A stretch of 10,416 nt of DNA from NCBI GenBank assembly GCA_047619485.1, contig JBLHKE010000231.1, forward strand, positions 1-10,416, written 5' to 3'. Below, piece after piece: positions 1 to 7,498 of the stretch. The position numbers were made by a program, and so were the translations under genes. Under the pieces are notes generated by a model. That model saw only the letters and a list, made by a program, of their open reading frames with translations, searched no databases and was not told the origin of the DNA. The DNA is from JBLHKE01 sp047619485 (GTDB lineage: Bacteria > Verrucomicrobiota > Verrucomicrobiia > Verrucomicrobiales > DEV007). Positions within the stretch are counted from its first letter, which is position 1, and every line of letters starts with the position of its first letter.

Positions 1-472
1 CGCCAGTCTTGCCCGATCGCACCCAGTAGCCATAGAAGGTGTGGTCGCCGACCGGCCAACACCTGGCGACCAGCGAGTACCAGACGTCCGTCTCCCAGCC
101 GAGCTCGAAATTCCAAGACTTCAGCCCGGTGCCCTCGCCACCGAACTTCTTCGTCTCCGTTCCAGGCCCGCGATACACCGCCCGGATCGGTGCCGTGTGT
201 TCCTTATGATCCCAGATCGAAAAAATGAAATTACGCGCCCGCGGGTGCTCCTGGATGCCAGCGTAGCCCCCCGCTTTCCCGCTCCACCCCAGCGCCTCGT
301 AGTAGGTGTACATCGCCTCGCCTCCCTTCGGAACGCGCACCTCGTTGATGAGGATATCGCCCTCAAAATTGGCATCGTTGTAGACCATGTGCGACGAGGG
401 CGCCGAGTCTCCGCCGGCTAGCGCGGTCGCAGTTGAAATGACGAGTATGGTAGCGATTTTTCGGAAGATCAT
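1..472 (-). CDS. Exported DUF3472-like protein, partial (C-terminus beyond left edge)
   Basis: Reading the minus strand from the ATG at 472 gives an open frame of 157 codons to the window edge with no stop. Residues 1-19 form a Sec-type signal peptide (basic MIFRK, hydrophobic core, ALA-G cleavage area). The mature part holds NFIFSIWD at about 81-88 and FGGEGTGLKSWNF at about 110-122, followed by an aromatic-rich stretch with WY, FYGYW. This pattern resembles DUF3472, a beta-rich domain of unknown function found in exported proteins of PVC bacteria and others, sometimes beside carbohydrate-binding modules. The start is supported by an ideal Shine-Dalgarno eight bases upstream. The gene is divergent from the esterase gene, with 45 bases between the two starts. 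The family call rests on remembered motifs; no function can be assigned. An overlapping plus-strand ORF at 41-421 is its shadow. Confidence 0.7.
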   Translation of the reverse strand, partial: MIFRKIATILVISTATALAGGDSAPSSHMVYNDANFEGDILINEVRVPKGGEAMYTYYEALGWSGKAGGYAGIQEHPRARNFIFSIWDHKEHTAPIRAVYRGPGTETKKFGGEGTGLKSWNFELGWETDVWYSLVARCWPVGDHTFYGYWVRSGKTG

Positions 473-480
473 CTCGGTAA

Positions 481-486
481 CCTCCC
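481..486 (-). promoter_or_regulatory. Shine-Dalgarno of the DUF3472-like gene
   Basis: On the minus strand GGGAGG lies eight bases before the ATG at 472, and it fixes that start. It is the only strong Shine-Dalgarno in the window; the other starts have none or only a weak purine stretch. Confidence 0.65.
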
Positions 487-517
487 ACCCTCGCAGAGCG
501 TAAACAAGCGCGACTCC

Positions 518-1333
518 ATGAAAAATTTTAAGCCACTCACCATTCTCCTCGTCGCCATGATTGCGACTGCTCTACTCCCCTCCCCCGCCCTAGCGCAGTT
601 GGCGCAGGTCGGGAAAACGCAAAAACGCAGCTACCAATTCGAGGAAGCTGGCAAGGAGATGGAGTACACCCTGTTCGCGTCCAGTAAGGTCGACGCCGCC
701 AAGCCTGCGCCCCTGCTGGTGTTGCTGCACGGCCTCGGTAGCAACCCCGGTCAGGTGATCCGCTACCGTGGGATCCGCGAGGAGGCGGAGAAACGTGGCT
801 ACATTGTCGTCGCACCATACGGCTACAACAGCCGCGGTTGGTACGGCAGTCGGGGCAAGGGGAAGCAGGGGTCACACTTCGGGAGGAAGGGGGATCCGGA
901 CAACCTCGGTGAACTGAGCGAGAAGGACGTCATGAACGTGCTCGGCATCGTGCGCAAGGAGTTCAAGATCGACGTGCAACGGATCTACCTCGCTGGGCAT
1001 TCGATGGGCGGTGGCGGAACCCTCTACCTCGGTTCGAGCTACCCGAAAATCTGGGCAGCGCTCGCACCGATGTCTCCAGCGGCCTACTTCAGCACCAAGA
1101 AATTGGAAAGTTTAAAGAAGATCCCGGTGATGATCGTCACCGGTGACAAGGACAAGCTCGTGCCGGTGAAACAGGTGCGCCGCTGGGTGAAGGAGATGGA
1201 GGAACTGGGGATCGAGCACGTCTATGAGGAGATCAAGGATGGCAACCACATCACCTCCATCACCAACAACCCCGAGATGATTGGCCGGGTGTTCGACTTT
1301 TTCGACAAGCACCAGCGCGAGAAGAGCCAGTAG
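518..1333 (+). CDS. Secreted alpha/beta-hydrolase, esterase / PHB-depolymerase-like
   Basis: The 271-residue product is an exported serine esterase. Residues 1-27 are a Sec signal peptide ending PSPALAQ. The alpha/beta-hydrolase fold is shown by the oxyanion-hole motif HGLG (71-74), the nucleophile elbow GHSMGG (160-165, Ser162), a likely catalytic Asp212 in GDKDKLVP, and a likely catalytic His244 in DGNH. These give a complete Ser-Asp-His triad in the right order. Length and layout match the LpqC / CE1-like group (poly(3-hydroxybutyrate) depolymerase, feruloyl and acetylxylan esterase relatives). The substrate cannot be read from the sequence: a polysaccharide-linked ester is plausible because a glycoside hydrolase gene follows 47 bases downstream on the same strand, possibly in one transcript. 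No Shine-Dalgarno precedes the ATG. Peptidases of the dipeptidyl-peptidase type share the fold, but the small size and motif spacing favour an esterase. Confidence 0.87.
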   Translation: MKNFKPLTILLVAMIATALLPSPALAQLAQVGKTQKRSYQFEEAGKEMEYTLFASSKVDAAKPAPLLVLLHGLGSNPGQVIRYRGIREEAEKRGYIVVAPYGYNSRGWYGSRGKGKQGSHFGRKGDPDNLGELSEKDVMNVLGIVRKEFKIDVQRIYLAGHSMGGGGTLYLGSSYPKIWAALAPMSPAAYFSTKKLESLKKIPVMIVTGDKDKLVPVKQVRRWVKEMEELGIEHVYEEIKDGNHITSITNNPEMIGRVFDFFDKHQREKSQ

Positions 1334-1380
1334 AACAATCAGCTCGCCCCGGTGCGTTCGGTTGCTTACCATCCCTCAGT

Positions 1381-2139
1381 ATGAACCGCCGCCAAGCACT
1401 CGCCGCACTCGCCGCCAGCACCTTGAGCACCCAATTACTCGCCGCGCCCAGCGCTTCCGGCAGCTCGAAGAAAAAGGGCTGGGCCGGTGGCAATAAGGAA
1501 CTCCACAAACTTTTCCGGGCGAAATGGTACTACACCTGGAGTCCCAAAACCCACACGAACGACGCCATCGAATTTGTCCCGATGATCAAAAAAGCGGGCA
1601 GCCTGAAACAGCGCGCGGCGGTCGAGAAGATGTCTGGTGCCAAATTCCTGCTCGGCTTCAACGAGCCCGAACGCAAGAAGCAGGGCAACATCAGCATCGC
1701 CGACGCGATCAAACTCTGGCCACAACTGGTCGAGATCGCTGTGAAGAAGAAGATCCCACTCGGTTCGCCCGCCCCGTCCTCCAACAAGGCTGGGCTCGCC
1801 TGGCTCGAAGAGTTCATGGATCAGGCGAAGCGCAAGAAGCTACGCATCGACTTCGTCGCCCTACATTGGTATAAAAGTCGCAAGGCGTCCGAGTTCGAGT
1901 CCTTTGTCAAGGGCATGGCGCGCGAGTATCGCAAGCCGATATGGATCACTGAGTTCAATGGCTGGGCCGGACCCGAGAGCGAGAACTACAAGTTTCTGCG
2001 CGACTCACTGAAGTTCCTCGAGCGCAACAAAGATGTGCGGCGCTACGCCTACTTCAACGTGGCAAAAGGCAAGCCACTCAGCCTGTTGGACAAGGACGGA
2101 AAACCTTCGCGCATGGGCGAGATCTACCGCGACGCTTAG
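1381..2139 (+). CDS. Exported GH128-type glycoside hydrolase (Asl1-like catalytic domain)
   Basis: The 252-residue product looks like a family 128 glycoside hydrolase, a TIM-barrel retaining enzyme group known mainly for beta-1,3-glucanases. The N-terminus MNRRQALAALAAS is Tat-like (twin arginine at 3-4, then a weakly hydrophobic Ala-rich core, cleavage near LLAAPSA). A Lys/Ser-rich linker follows (28-32). The mature domain opens with KWYYTWSP (48-54). GFNEPE (92-97) carries the likely acid/base Glu95 on strand beta-4, and WITEFNGW (188-195) the likely nucleophile Glu191 on beta-7; LHWY (161-164) fits the conserved beta-6 strand. The length suits a lone catalytic domain with no attached binding module. 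No Shine-Dalgarno is visible before the ATG. The stop TAG (2137-2139) overlaps the first bases of the foldback element described separately. Family call is strong; glucan specificity is inferred from the family. Confidence 0.85.
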   Translation: MNRRQALAALAASTLSTQLLAAPSASGSSKKKGWAGGNKELHKLFRAKWYYTWSPKTHTNDAIEFVPMIKKAGSLKQRAAVEKMSGAKFLLGFNEPERKKQGNISIADAIKLWPQLVEIAVKKKIPLGSPAPSSNKAGLAWLEEFMDQAKRKKLRIDFVALHWYKSRKASEFESFVKGMAREYRKPIWITEFNGWAGPESENYKFLRDSLKFLERNKDVRRYAYFNVAKGKPLSLLDKDGKPSRMGEIYRDA

Positions 2140-2296
2140 GGCTTGTCAGTAAATAACTCCTACAATCTGCTGGTTATTTTGGCCATCACCCGCGTTAGCT
2201 TCCAACTCAAATAGCCCGCTATAATCGCTGAAATCTGCCTTGGTGCTGGCTAAAATTCCTGCGCATCTTTGTATGACTTATTTCCTGACAACCCCT
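2138..2296. repeat. MITE-like foldback element, ~159 bases, with 22-base terminal inverted repeats
   Basis: The left end (2138-2159, beginning AGGGCTTGTCAG) and the reverse complement of the right end (2275-2296, AGGGGTTGTCAG) agree at 19 of 22 positions. Similarity continues inward: TCCTACAA pairs with TCATACAA, and the ATTTTGGCCATCACC arm (about 2176-2190) pairs with ATTTTAGCCAGCACC from the other side. The apex is a small hairpin, ATAGC (2211-2215) / GCTAT (2218-2222), almost exactly at the midpoint. The element carries no ORF. Direct TTA copies flank the inner limits (2136-2138 and 2296-2298), a possible 3-base target duplication. It lies between the convergent GH128 and VWA genes, where the folded RNA could also stop transcription from both sides. 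It resembles a non-autonomous transposon derivative; I cannot name the parent family. Confidence 0.72.
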
Positions 2297-2313
2297 TAGG
2301 AAGCGACACGGTC

Positions 2314-3720
2314 TTATTTGACGACTTCGACGATGCTAAATGTCCCGGAGTGGCGTCGGGCGACCTCTTTTAGGAAGTCGGCTCCGGTCTTGATCGGACC
2401 GACGGGTGCAGCGTTCGGATCTGGGGCTGGTGCGTTTGGGTCGGGCACGGCGACCGCACCAATGTAGATGGTGTTGATCGTCACGTAGAGGCCGATGTTG
2501 AGGTTATCGATGGTATCGATCACGTCCGGGATCGGCTTGGTCGGGCGACCGTCGGAGAGCAGGTAGATCGAGTCGACATCCTGACCGACGACGTAGCGAC
2601 GGAAGGCGAACTCCATCGCGTCACCGGTCGGCGTTCCACGGATCACCTGGCGCTTGTTGATGAACTCGTAGGCTTTCTTCTTGGTCTCGTCATCAGCGAG
2701 ATGCAGCTCGGAAGGGTAGCTCTCGTTTTTCGGATAGAATACCAGGGCGAATTTGTGGGTCTCAGGCAATTGCCCGACCAGCGAGATGCATTCCGTCTTG
2801 AGTCGCTCGAGTGGATAACCGCGCATGCTGCTGCTGGCGTCCATGACGAAGACGATGTTCTTGCCCACGATCGGTACCCCGTAGAAGGTGATTGAAGCCT
2901 CCTCTCCAGAATCGACAGCAGCGGCTGCCCTCTCTGCTACCAGTTGCTCGGCTCTCTCAGCACTAAGTGGCTCGGCCTCTGGTGGCGTCGCATTTTTGGC
3001 CGCCCACCACGCCTCCCAATCGGATTTGTCCGAACCGGCATCCTCCCCGGCGATTTGCACCATCAGCAGACGCGCCCGTTTTCCGATCGCCGCATCGTCC
3101 ACCAGGCCGACGAGTGCCTCGATCGCTTTCGGCGTGCGAATTTTGATCATTGCATCGGCAGCGGCCTTGCGCACCGCGATCGCCTGCCCGTCGCCGGTGC
3201 GTTCGATGATCGAACCAATCGCCGCGTCGCTCACTTCCCCGGACGACACCAGGCAGCGGATCCCGGCGGCCATGATCGGCACACCGCCGCGTCTGGCTGA
3301 GCCCCCGGCCTTGATCGCTAGCCCACCGATTTCGACACCGCGCTCGTCCTCCATGCCGGCGAAGGCCTCGAGCAGGAGGTGGTTCTTGTCGGGATCGGAG
3401 CGCAGTAGGCGGTAGAGATATTCGCGACATTCGTCGGCACGGAACGTCGCCAGCACATCGCGCGCGTGGCGCTTGACCGGGAGTGCGACACTGGGTGAGG
3501 TGATCGATTTGACCAACAGTTCCGCCGCCTCGCGATGATCTTGTTCACCAAGGAACGACTCGAAAGCCACCTCCCGCTCGCTAGCGAGTTCAGATCGGGC
3601 GTCTTTCAGTGCCGCCATGCGCACCTTGCGCCAATTGGACGGCTCCACCGCGGAACAGATCGAGTTAAAGGAAACAACCGCTACGAACGTGACCAGGACA
3701 AGGCTGAGTCTTGTTTTCAT
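2314..3720 (-). CDS. Exported HEAT-like repeat / von Willebrand factor A domain protein
   Basis: The 468-residue product begins with a Sec signal peptide (residues 1-24, cleavage near CSA). Residues ~30-225 are helical with Ala/Leu-rich repeats (for example VKRHARDVLATF at 82-93 and VRKAAADAMIKI at 183-194), typical of HEAT-like solenoids for protein contact. A WEAWW motif (235-239) and an Ala/Glu-rich linker lead to a VWA domain at ~285-465. Its metal-ion-dependent adhesion site is intact: DASSS (Asp294, Ser296, Ser298), a Thr in RGTPTGD (361-367), and LLSDG (Asp390). A Pro/Asn/Asp low-complexity insert (DPNAPAPDPNAA, 427-438) interrupts the C-terminal part. VWA domains bind partner proteins through the metal; no enzyme motif is present. 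The gene lies 66 bases downstream of the large cytochrome protein on the same strand, so co-transcription and a shared complex are possible but unproven. No clear Shine-Dalgarno precedes the ATG. Confidence 0.85.
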   Translation of the reverse strand: MKTRLSLVLVTFVAVVSFNSICSAVEPSNWRKVRMAALKDARSELASEREVAFESFLGEQDHREAAELLVKSITSPSVALPVKRHARDVLATFRADECREYLYRLLRSDPDKNHLLLEAFAGMEDERGVEIGGLAIKAGGSARRGGVPIMAAGIRCLVSSGEVSDAAIGSIIERTGDGQAIAVRKAAADAMIKIRTPKAIEALVGLVDDAAIGKRARLLMVQIAGEDAGSDKSDWEAWWAAKNATPPEAEPLSAERAEQLVAERAAAAVDSGEEASITFYGVPIVGKNIVFVMDASSSMRGYPLERLKTECISLVGQLPETHKFALVFYPKNESYPSELHLADDETKKKAYEFINKRQVIRGTPTGDAMEFAFRRYVVGQDVDSIYLLSDGRPTKPIPDVIDTIDNLNIGLYVTINTIYIGAVAVPDPNAPAPDPNAAPVGPIKTGADFLKEVARRHSGTFSIVEVVK

Positions 3721-3786
3721 GCCCGAGGGTAGACCAACGTGTTAGCGCAGGTCAAGCATGAGGGATTTGGTTAACGACGCAAATGC

Positions 3787-6700
3787 TTACTCGTCGTGCG
3801 GGTGTGCTTTAAGGAGTTCCTCTGGGCTGTAGAGGCCGACTTTATCCTTCACTGAGGCGCGCACCTTCTTGACCTCGGCTGGGGTCACGACGCTCGCCTT
3901 GTTGCCAAAGGAATTACGAACATAGGTCAACACGGAGGCCATCTCCTTGTCGGTGAGCAAGCCCTCGAACGGCGTCATCGGCACCTGGCCAGGGTATTGC
4001 TTGCCGGCGACCTCGATCGGTCCCATCAGACCTTTGAGCGTCATTTTGATCATGCGCTCGCTGCTGCCAACCGCCCACTTGGTGCCGGCGATCGGAGGGA
4101 AGCCCGCGTCGGGGAGCCCTTTGCCGTCTGGCTGGTGGCAGGTGGAGCAGTAACCGTCACGCGAGTAGATCTCGGCACCGGCGATGTATTGCTTGGCGGC
4201 GTTTCCGGTGAGGTGCTTCGGCGCGTTCACCTTCGGCTCCTCCGCTGGGGCAGTGGTCGAACCGTTGAGCGCAGCGACGGCGAATTCGTAGCTCGAATTC
4301 GAGTAATTATCGAGCCCCTTGGCCTTCGCCGCCTCGACGATCGGCAAGCCGGTCGCCTTGGGCAGGTAGGAGGCGGCGTTGATCGCCTCCAGCCGCACCC
4401 GGCCGTGCTCGTCGCCAGCCGCAACCATTAGCAACTCGACCTGCTCTGGAATGCGGTGGCTGTTGTAGCGGAGCACGCGCACAGCGGCAGCGCGCACGCG
4501 ATGATCTTTGGCAGCAAGCAAGCTCTTGAGCAGGTTAGCATCGACACGATCGGCTCCCCAGGTGACCCAGAGCGCTTCGAGTTTCGCATGTTCGGCGTCG
4601 GCCGGAAGCTTCGCAGCCCAGGCTTTCGTCGCCACAACAACCTCGGCCGCATCGCGGCCCCGCAACTCCCGACGGGTACGGTAGCGGCTGCGCTGCTCTT
4701 TCAGTTTCAAGTTCTCGAGGAGCACTCCGATGCTCGCACCGGCGATCTCGGCGGGTTTGACCAGCGGACGCGACGGGTAAGTGACGCGGTAGACGCGGCC
4801 GTGGATGTGGTCGCGTTTCGGGTCACGCGCACTGTGCTGCATGTGGCCGATGAGCGCGTTGTGCCAGTCGACCACGTAGAGCGACCCGTCGGGCGCGAAC
4901 TCGAGGTCGGTCGGGCGGAAGTTGAGATCCTTCGAGACGAACAGGTTCTGACGGTACTTGGTAGTGAAACCGGTGCCGTCTTCGATCACCTGGTGCTGCT
5001 TGGCGCCGAGGTAGCCGATCGAGTTGCAGAGGATCACGTCGCCCTGCACCTCGTCAGGGAAATGTCCGCTAGAAACGAACTCAATCCCCGAAGTCGGGCG
5101 CACTTTATTGTCTTTCAAGAGATCAGGCGCGCGCATGTTGTGACCGTAGCGGGCACTCACAGTGCCTGGTGTCATCCACGAGAAGCTGGTGCCCGAGGTG
5201 TGTAGGAAGAAGTCCTGGCCCCAATCATCGTAGGCGATGCCCCACGGGTTCGGGATGCTGAACTGCGCGTGGCGCACCAGTTGCTTGCGCTGCGGGCTGT
5301 AGCGGAAAAAGCCACCGTTGGTGCCGCGCTGCGGTCCGTAGGCGGTCTCGACATTGCTGTGCAAGAACACGCCCTCACCCATAACGAAGGCACCAGATGG
5401 GTCGGCGCAGAACGCCGAGATTGCGTGGTGGGTGTCGTGGTCGTCGAAACCACTCATGATCACTTCCTTGGTGTCGTAAGCATCGTCGCCGTCGGTGTCC
5501 TTGAGGAGCACCAGGCTGCCGCTCTGGGAAACGTAGACGCCGTCATGAGAGATCTCGAAACCGATCGGGATGTGCAGATCGCCAGCGAACACCGTCTGCT
5601 TGTCGGCCTTGCCGTCCTTGTCAGTGTCTTCCAAAATCAGAAGTTTGTCCTGCGGGCGCGCGTCGCCGATGCGGTAGTGCGGGTAGCTGGCCATGGTGGC
5701 GACCCAGAGGCGGCCCTTGTTGTCGAAGGCCAACTGCACCGGGTTCGAGAGATCCGGGAAGTCCTTCTCGCTGGCGAACAAATCGATCTTGTAACCCTCG
5801 GCGACCTCGATCTTGGTCTCCGACTGCTTGCCCGGCAGGTATTCGACGGTGCCGTTTTTGCCGCTCGGTTTGTAGTTGGTCTTCACCGGTGGCAGCTCGC
5901 GGGTCTTCGCATCCGCAGCGGCCAGATCGAACTTCTCACCAGCCAGCACCGCAGAGATGTTGCTGTCACGAATCTCGGTCATCTGGCGGGTCTTCTCCAA
6001 TTCGAACGGGTAGTTGCCCGGGCCGAATGGCTTGTAGCGGCGGCCGTAGACGTGCACGCCGTTGGGGATCTTGAAATCGTTGAGCCACGCCCAGTTCTTC
6101 TCCGTCACCGCGGCGTGCACCGCATCGCGATTTTTGGAATCGATACCCGCCGTGCCGAACAGCGAGTCGGCCAGGATCGGTGCTAGCTTCTTGTAACCAG
6201 CGTCATTGAAAAGCGCGCCGTCAATCGTGTATTCTTTGCCGTCCGAATACAGTGCTTTGGATGGGTTGAATGCGTCGACGAATAGCACCTTGTTGGCAGT
6301 AGCAACCTCTTTCATCGCAGCGGTGTAGAGCGCTAGGTTCGCGTTCTGGATGTCGCCGCTCGGGATGCCATGCTGCTTCGAAAGATCCTGCATCGCGGTC
6401 GGAGAAACGAGCGCGAGCTGCGGTGCGCCCTCGCCGTTGTATTTCTGCCCGAGCGTGTGCTTGATGAAAGCATCGAGTTCCTTCTTATACCGCTCGACGT
6501 TGGCCGGCCCGTCGAAGGAGGAGTTGAAACCGAAGAAAGCAACGATGGTGTCAGCACCGAGGCGGGTCAACCACTGGTCGGGTGTCTCGAAGTGACCACC
6601 GGGCCTGGTGTTAACCTGGAATCGCTTCGCCACGAGTTCCTTCGCGCCCGGGAAAGCAAACTGGCCAGCGTGGTCGCGCCCGGGGTGTGGGCGAAACCCG

Positions 6701-6945
6701 GGGGTGTTACCCTCGTCACCCATGTTGCGGATGCTGATGCCCGATTTTGGAAAACGCAGGAACACCTCGGTCTCGAAATGTCCGTAGTGGTTCATGCGCG
6801 ACGCCACGCCGGTACCGATCAAAACGATGCGATCACCCTTTTTTACGGAGAGCTTATCGGGGGCTTGCGCCTGGGTAGAAATAGGAGCGAGCGCAACTGC
6901 ACCAGCGAGGATGGTGGCTAGGAAAGTAGATTTTCGGAATGTCAT
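3787..6945 (-). CDS. PVC-type dehydrogenase/cytochrome c protein with N-terminal SGNH-like domain
   Basis: I place the start at the ATG at 6945 (1052 residues), which begins the signal peptide cleanly (MTFRKSTFL, cleavage near TQAQA); the frame also extends to a TTG at 6966. Domains in order: SGNH/GDSL-like (~35-265: LIGTG, RNMGDEG, FFGFN, SPTA); a PVC-type beta-propeller of the glucose/sorbosone dehydrogenase-like class (~380-725), with Ca-binding-like DTDKDGKAD and DTDGDDAYD loops, NPWGIAYDDWGQ and LYVVDWHN; a helical-repeat segment (~740-895); and a cytochrome c domain (~915-1015) with the heme motif CSTCH (933-937) and a likely axial Met in GQVPMTP (Met990). This layout matches the exported PVC-type CxxCH proteins, thought to oxidise sugars or alcohols and pass electrons to the heme; substrate and cofactor are unknown. 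The SGNH catalytic residues look degenerate (see findings). The VWA gene follows 66 bases downstream on the same strand. Confidence 0.88.
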   Translation of the reverse strand: MTFRKSTFLATILAGAVALAPISTQAQAPDKLSVKKGDRIVLIGTGVASRMNHYGHFETEVFLRFPKSGISIRNMGDEGNTPGFRPHPGRDHAGQFAFPGAKELVAKRFQVNTRPGGHFETPDQWLTRLGADTIVAFFGFNSSFDGPANVERYKKELDAFIKHTLGQKYNGEGAPQLALVSPTAMQDLSKQHGIPSGDIQNANLALYTAAMKEVATANKVLFVDAFNPSKALYSDGKEYTIDGALFNDAGYKKLAPILADSLFGTAGIDSKNRDAVHAAVTEKNWAWLNDFKIPNGVHVYGRRYKPFGPGNYPFELEKTRQMTEIRDSNISAVLAGEKFDLAAADAKTRELPPVKTNYKPSGKNGTVEYLPGKQSETKIEVAEGYKIDLFASEKDFPDLSNPVQLAFDNKGRLWVATMASYPHYRIGDARPQDKLLILEDTDKDGKADKQTVFAGDLHIPIGFEISHDGVYVSQSGSLVLLKDTDGDDAYDTKEVIMSGFDDHDTHHAISAFCADPSGAFVMGEGVFLHSNVETAYGPQRGTNGGFFRYSPQRKQLVRHAQFSIPNPWGIAYDDWGQDFFLHTSGTSFSWMTPGTVSARYGHNMRAPDLLKDNKVRPTSGIEFVSSGHFPDEVQGDVILCNSIGYLGAKQHQVIEDGTGFTTKYRQNLFVSKDLNFRPTDLEFAPDGSLYVVDWHNALIGHMQHSARDPKRDHIHGRVYRVTYPSRPLVKPAEIAGASIGVLLENLKLKEQRSRYRTRRELRGRDAAEVVVATKAWAAKLPADAEHAKLEALWVTWGADRVDANLLKSLLAAKDHRVRAAAVRVLRYNSHRIPEQVELLMVAAGDEHGRVRLEAINAASYLPKATGLPIVEAAKAKGLDNYSNSSYEFAVAALNGSTTAPAEEPKVNAPKHLTGNAAKQYIAGAEIYSRDGYCSTCHQPDGKGLPDAGFPPIAGTKWAVGSSERMIKMTLKGLMGPIEVAGKQYPGQVPMTPFEGLLTDKEMASVLTYVRNSFGNKASVVTPAEVKKVRASVKDKVGLYSPEELLKAHPHDE

Positions 6946-7498
6946 GGTTGTTAAAATGTACTGCAATATGCGCCGGGATTGCCCGACGATACAGAAAGAA
7001 ATTTATAACAGGCGGCGGCGCCATGCCACGGTCAACACACGGGACTATCATCTAGAATGGGTCTGCCTCAAATGGTCGGATGCTAATGCAGCTCAAGTGG
7101 GCGAAGCGTGTCTCTCCCTCAGCATCAACCAGTGAAAAGTCACGACTTCTGAACTAATGATGCCTGCCTCAGCGAGCGGGCGCCAGTATTGCCGGGTCGT
7201 CAGAACATGGTGAGCATGTTTTACAAAAACCGAAGCCGAGCGGCGAAGCGCAGTTTCTGTGCTCTGCTAGCGTGCTTGGTGCTGGCGAATGCATGCCGCG
7301 CGGTAGTGGTTCACGTGACGTTGGCTGAGCCGATCCCGTTTTCTAGTGGCCAGTGCGCGAACCGAGCCTGAGGGCTTCTATAGTGTCGGCGAAAACACAG
7401 GCCATACGCAAAAACGGGACTGCCGTTTTGGTCGCAGCCTAAAGGCTACGCTACGTGGCTGCACCCTTCTCTATCTAACGCTAGTGAGCTCAACACAA
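6946..7498. other. Gene-poor spacer upstream of the cytochrome protein gene
   Basis: No convincing gene is visible in these 553 bases. The 5' region of the minus-strand cytochrome protein gene must lie at its left end, but no good -35/-10 pair stands out; an AT-rich patch at 6999-7008 (minus TTATAAAT) is a weak candidate. A plus ORF at 7189-7371 encodes a 60-residue peptide whose middle (RSFCALLACLVLANA) looks like a signal peptide, yet it has no Shine-Dalgarno and no recognisable mature part. Small inverted repeats occur at 7204-7220 (AACATG/CATGTT), 7411-7429 (annotated separately), and 7434-7462 (GCAGCC/GGCTGC, with inner AGCCT-AA-AGGCT). The stretch may contain degraded sequence like the neighbouring pseudogene. 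Confidence 0.5.
7404..7429 (-). terminator. Possible intrinsic terminator after the broken coiled-coil gene
   Basis: On the minus strand AAAACGG (7423-7429) pairs with CCGTTTT (7411-7417) around a 5-base loop, and the T run is extended by one more T before GCG. It lies about 70 bases past the final stop of the 7499-8700 pseudogene, in the right direction to end its transcript. The stem is only 7 base pairs and AT-rich, so the call is tentative. Confidence 0.35.

Noticed and set aside
41..421. Plus-strand ORF of 126 residues at the left end
   Set aside because: It is antisense to the DUF3472-like reading frame, which has a signal peptide, a strong Shine-Dalgarno and conserved aromatic motifs.
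3721..3786. Possible promoter for the VWA gene (minus-strand TTGACC with a TACCCT box 18 bases on)
   Set aside because: The -10 matches only about half of the consensus and the upstream gene is close enough for co-transcription.
4456..5205. Long plus-strand ORF of 249 residues inside the cytochrome protein gene
   Set aside because: It is antisense to a strongly supported propeller-coding region, has biased Arg/Val/Gly-rich composition typical of GC-rich shadow frames, and shows no domain motif.
5269..6186. Plus-strand ORF of 305 residues opposite the cytochrome protein gene
   Set aside because: It lies opposite the same gene; the residue pattern mirrors the third-position bias of the real frame and no family motif or signal peptide is seen.
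6946..6966. Upstream TTG start for the cytochrome protein gene
   Set aside because: It adds seven residues before an otherwise well-formed signal peptide; the ATG at 6945 is the better start.
7189..7371. Short plus-strand ORF with a signal-peptide-like N-terminus
   Set aside because: There is no Shine-Dalgarno, no recognisable mature domain and the surrounding stretch looks non-coding; the hydrophobic run could be chance. It is mentioned only within the spacer entry.
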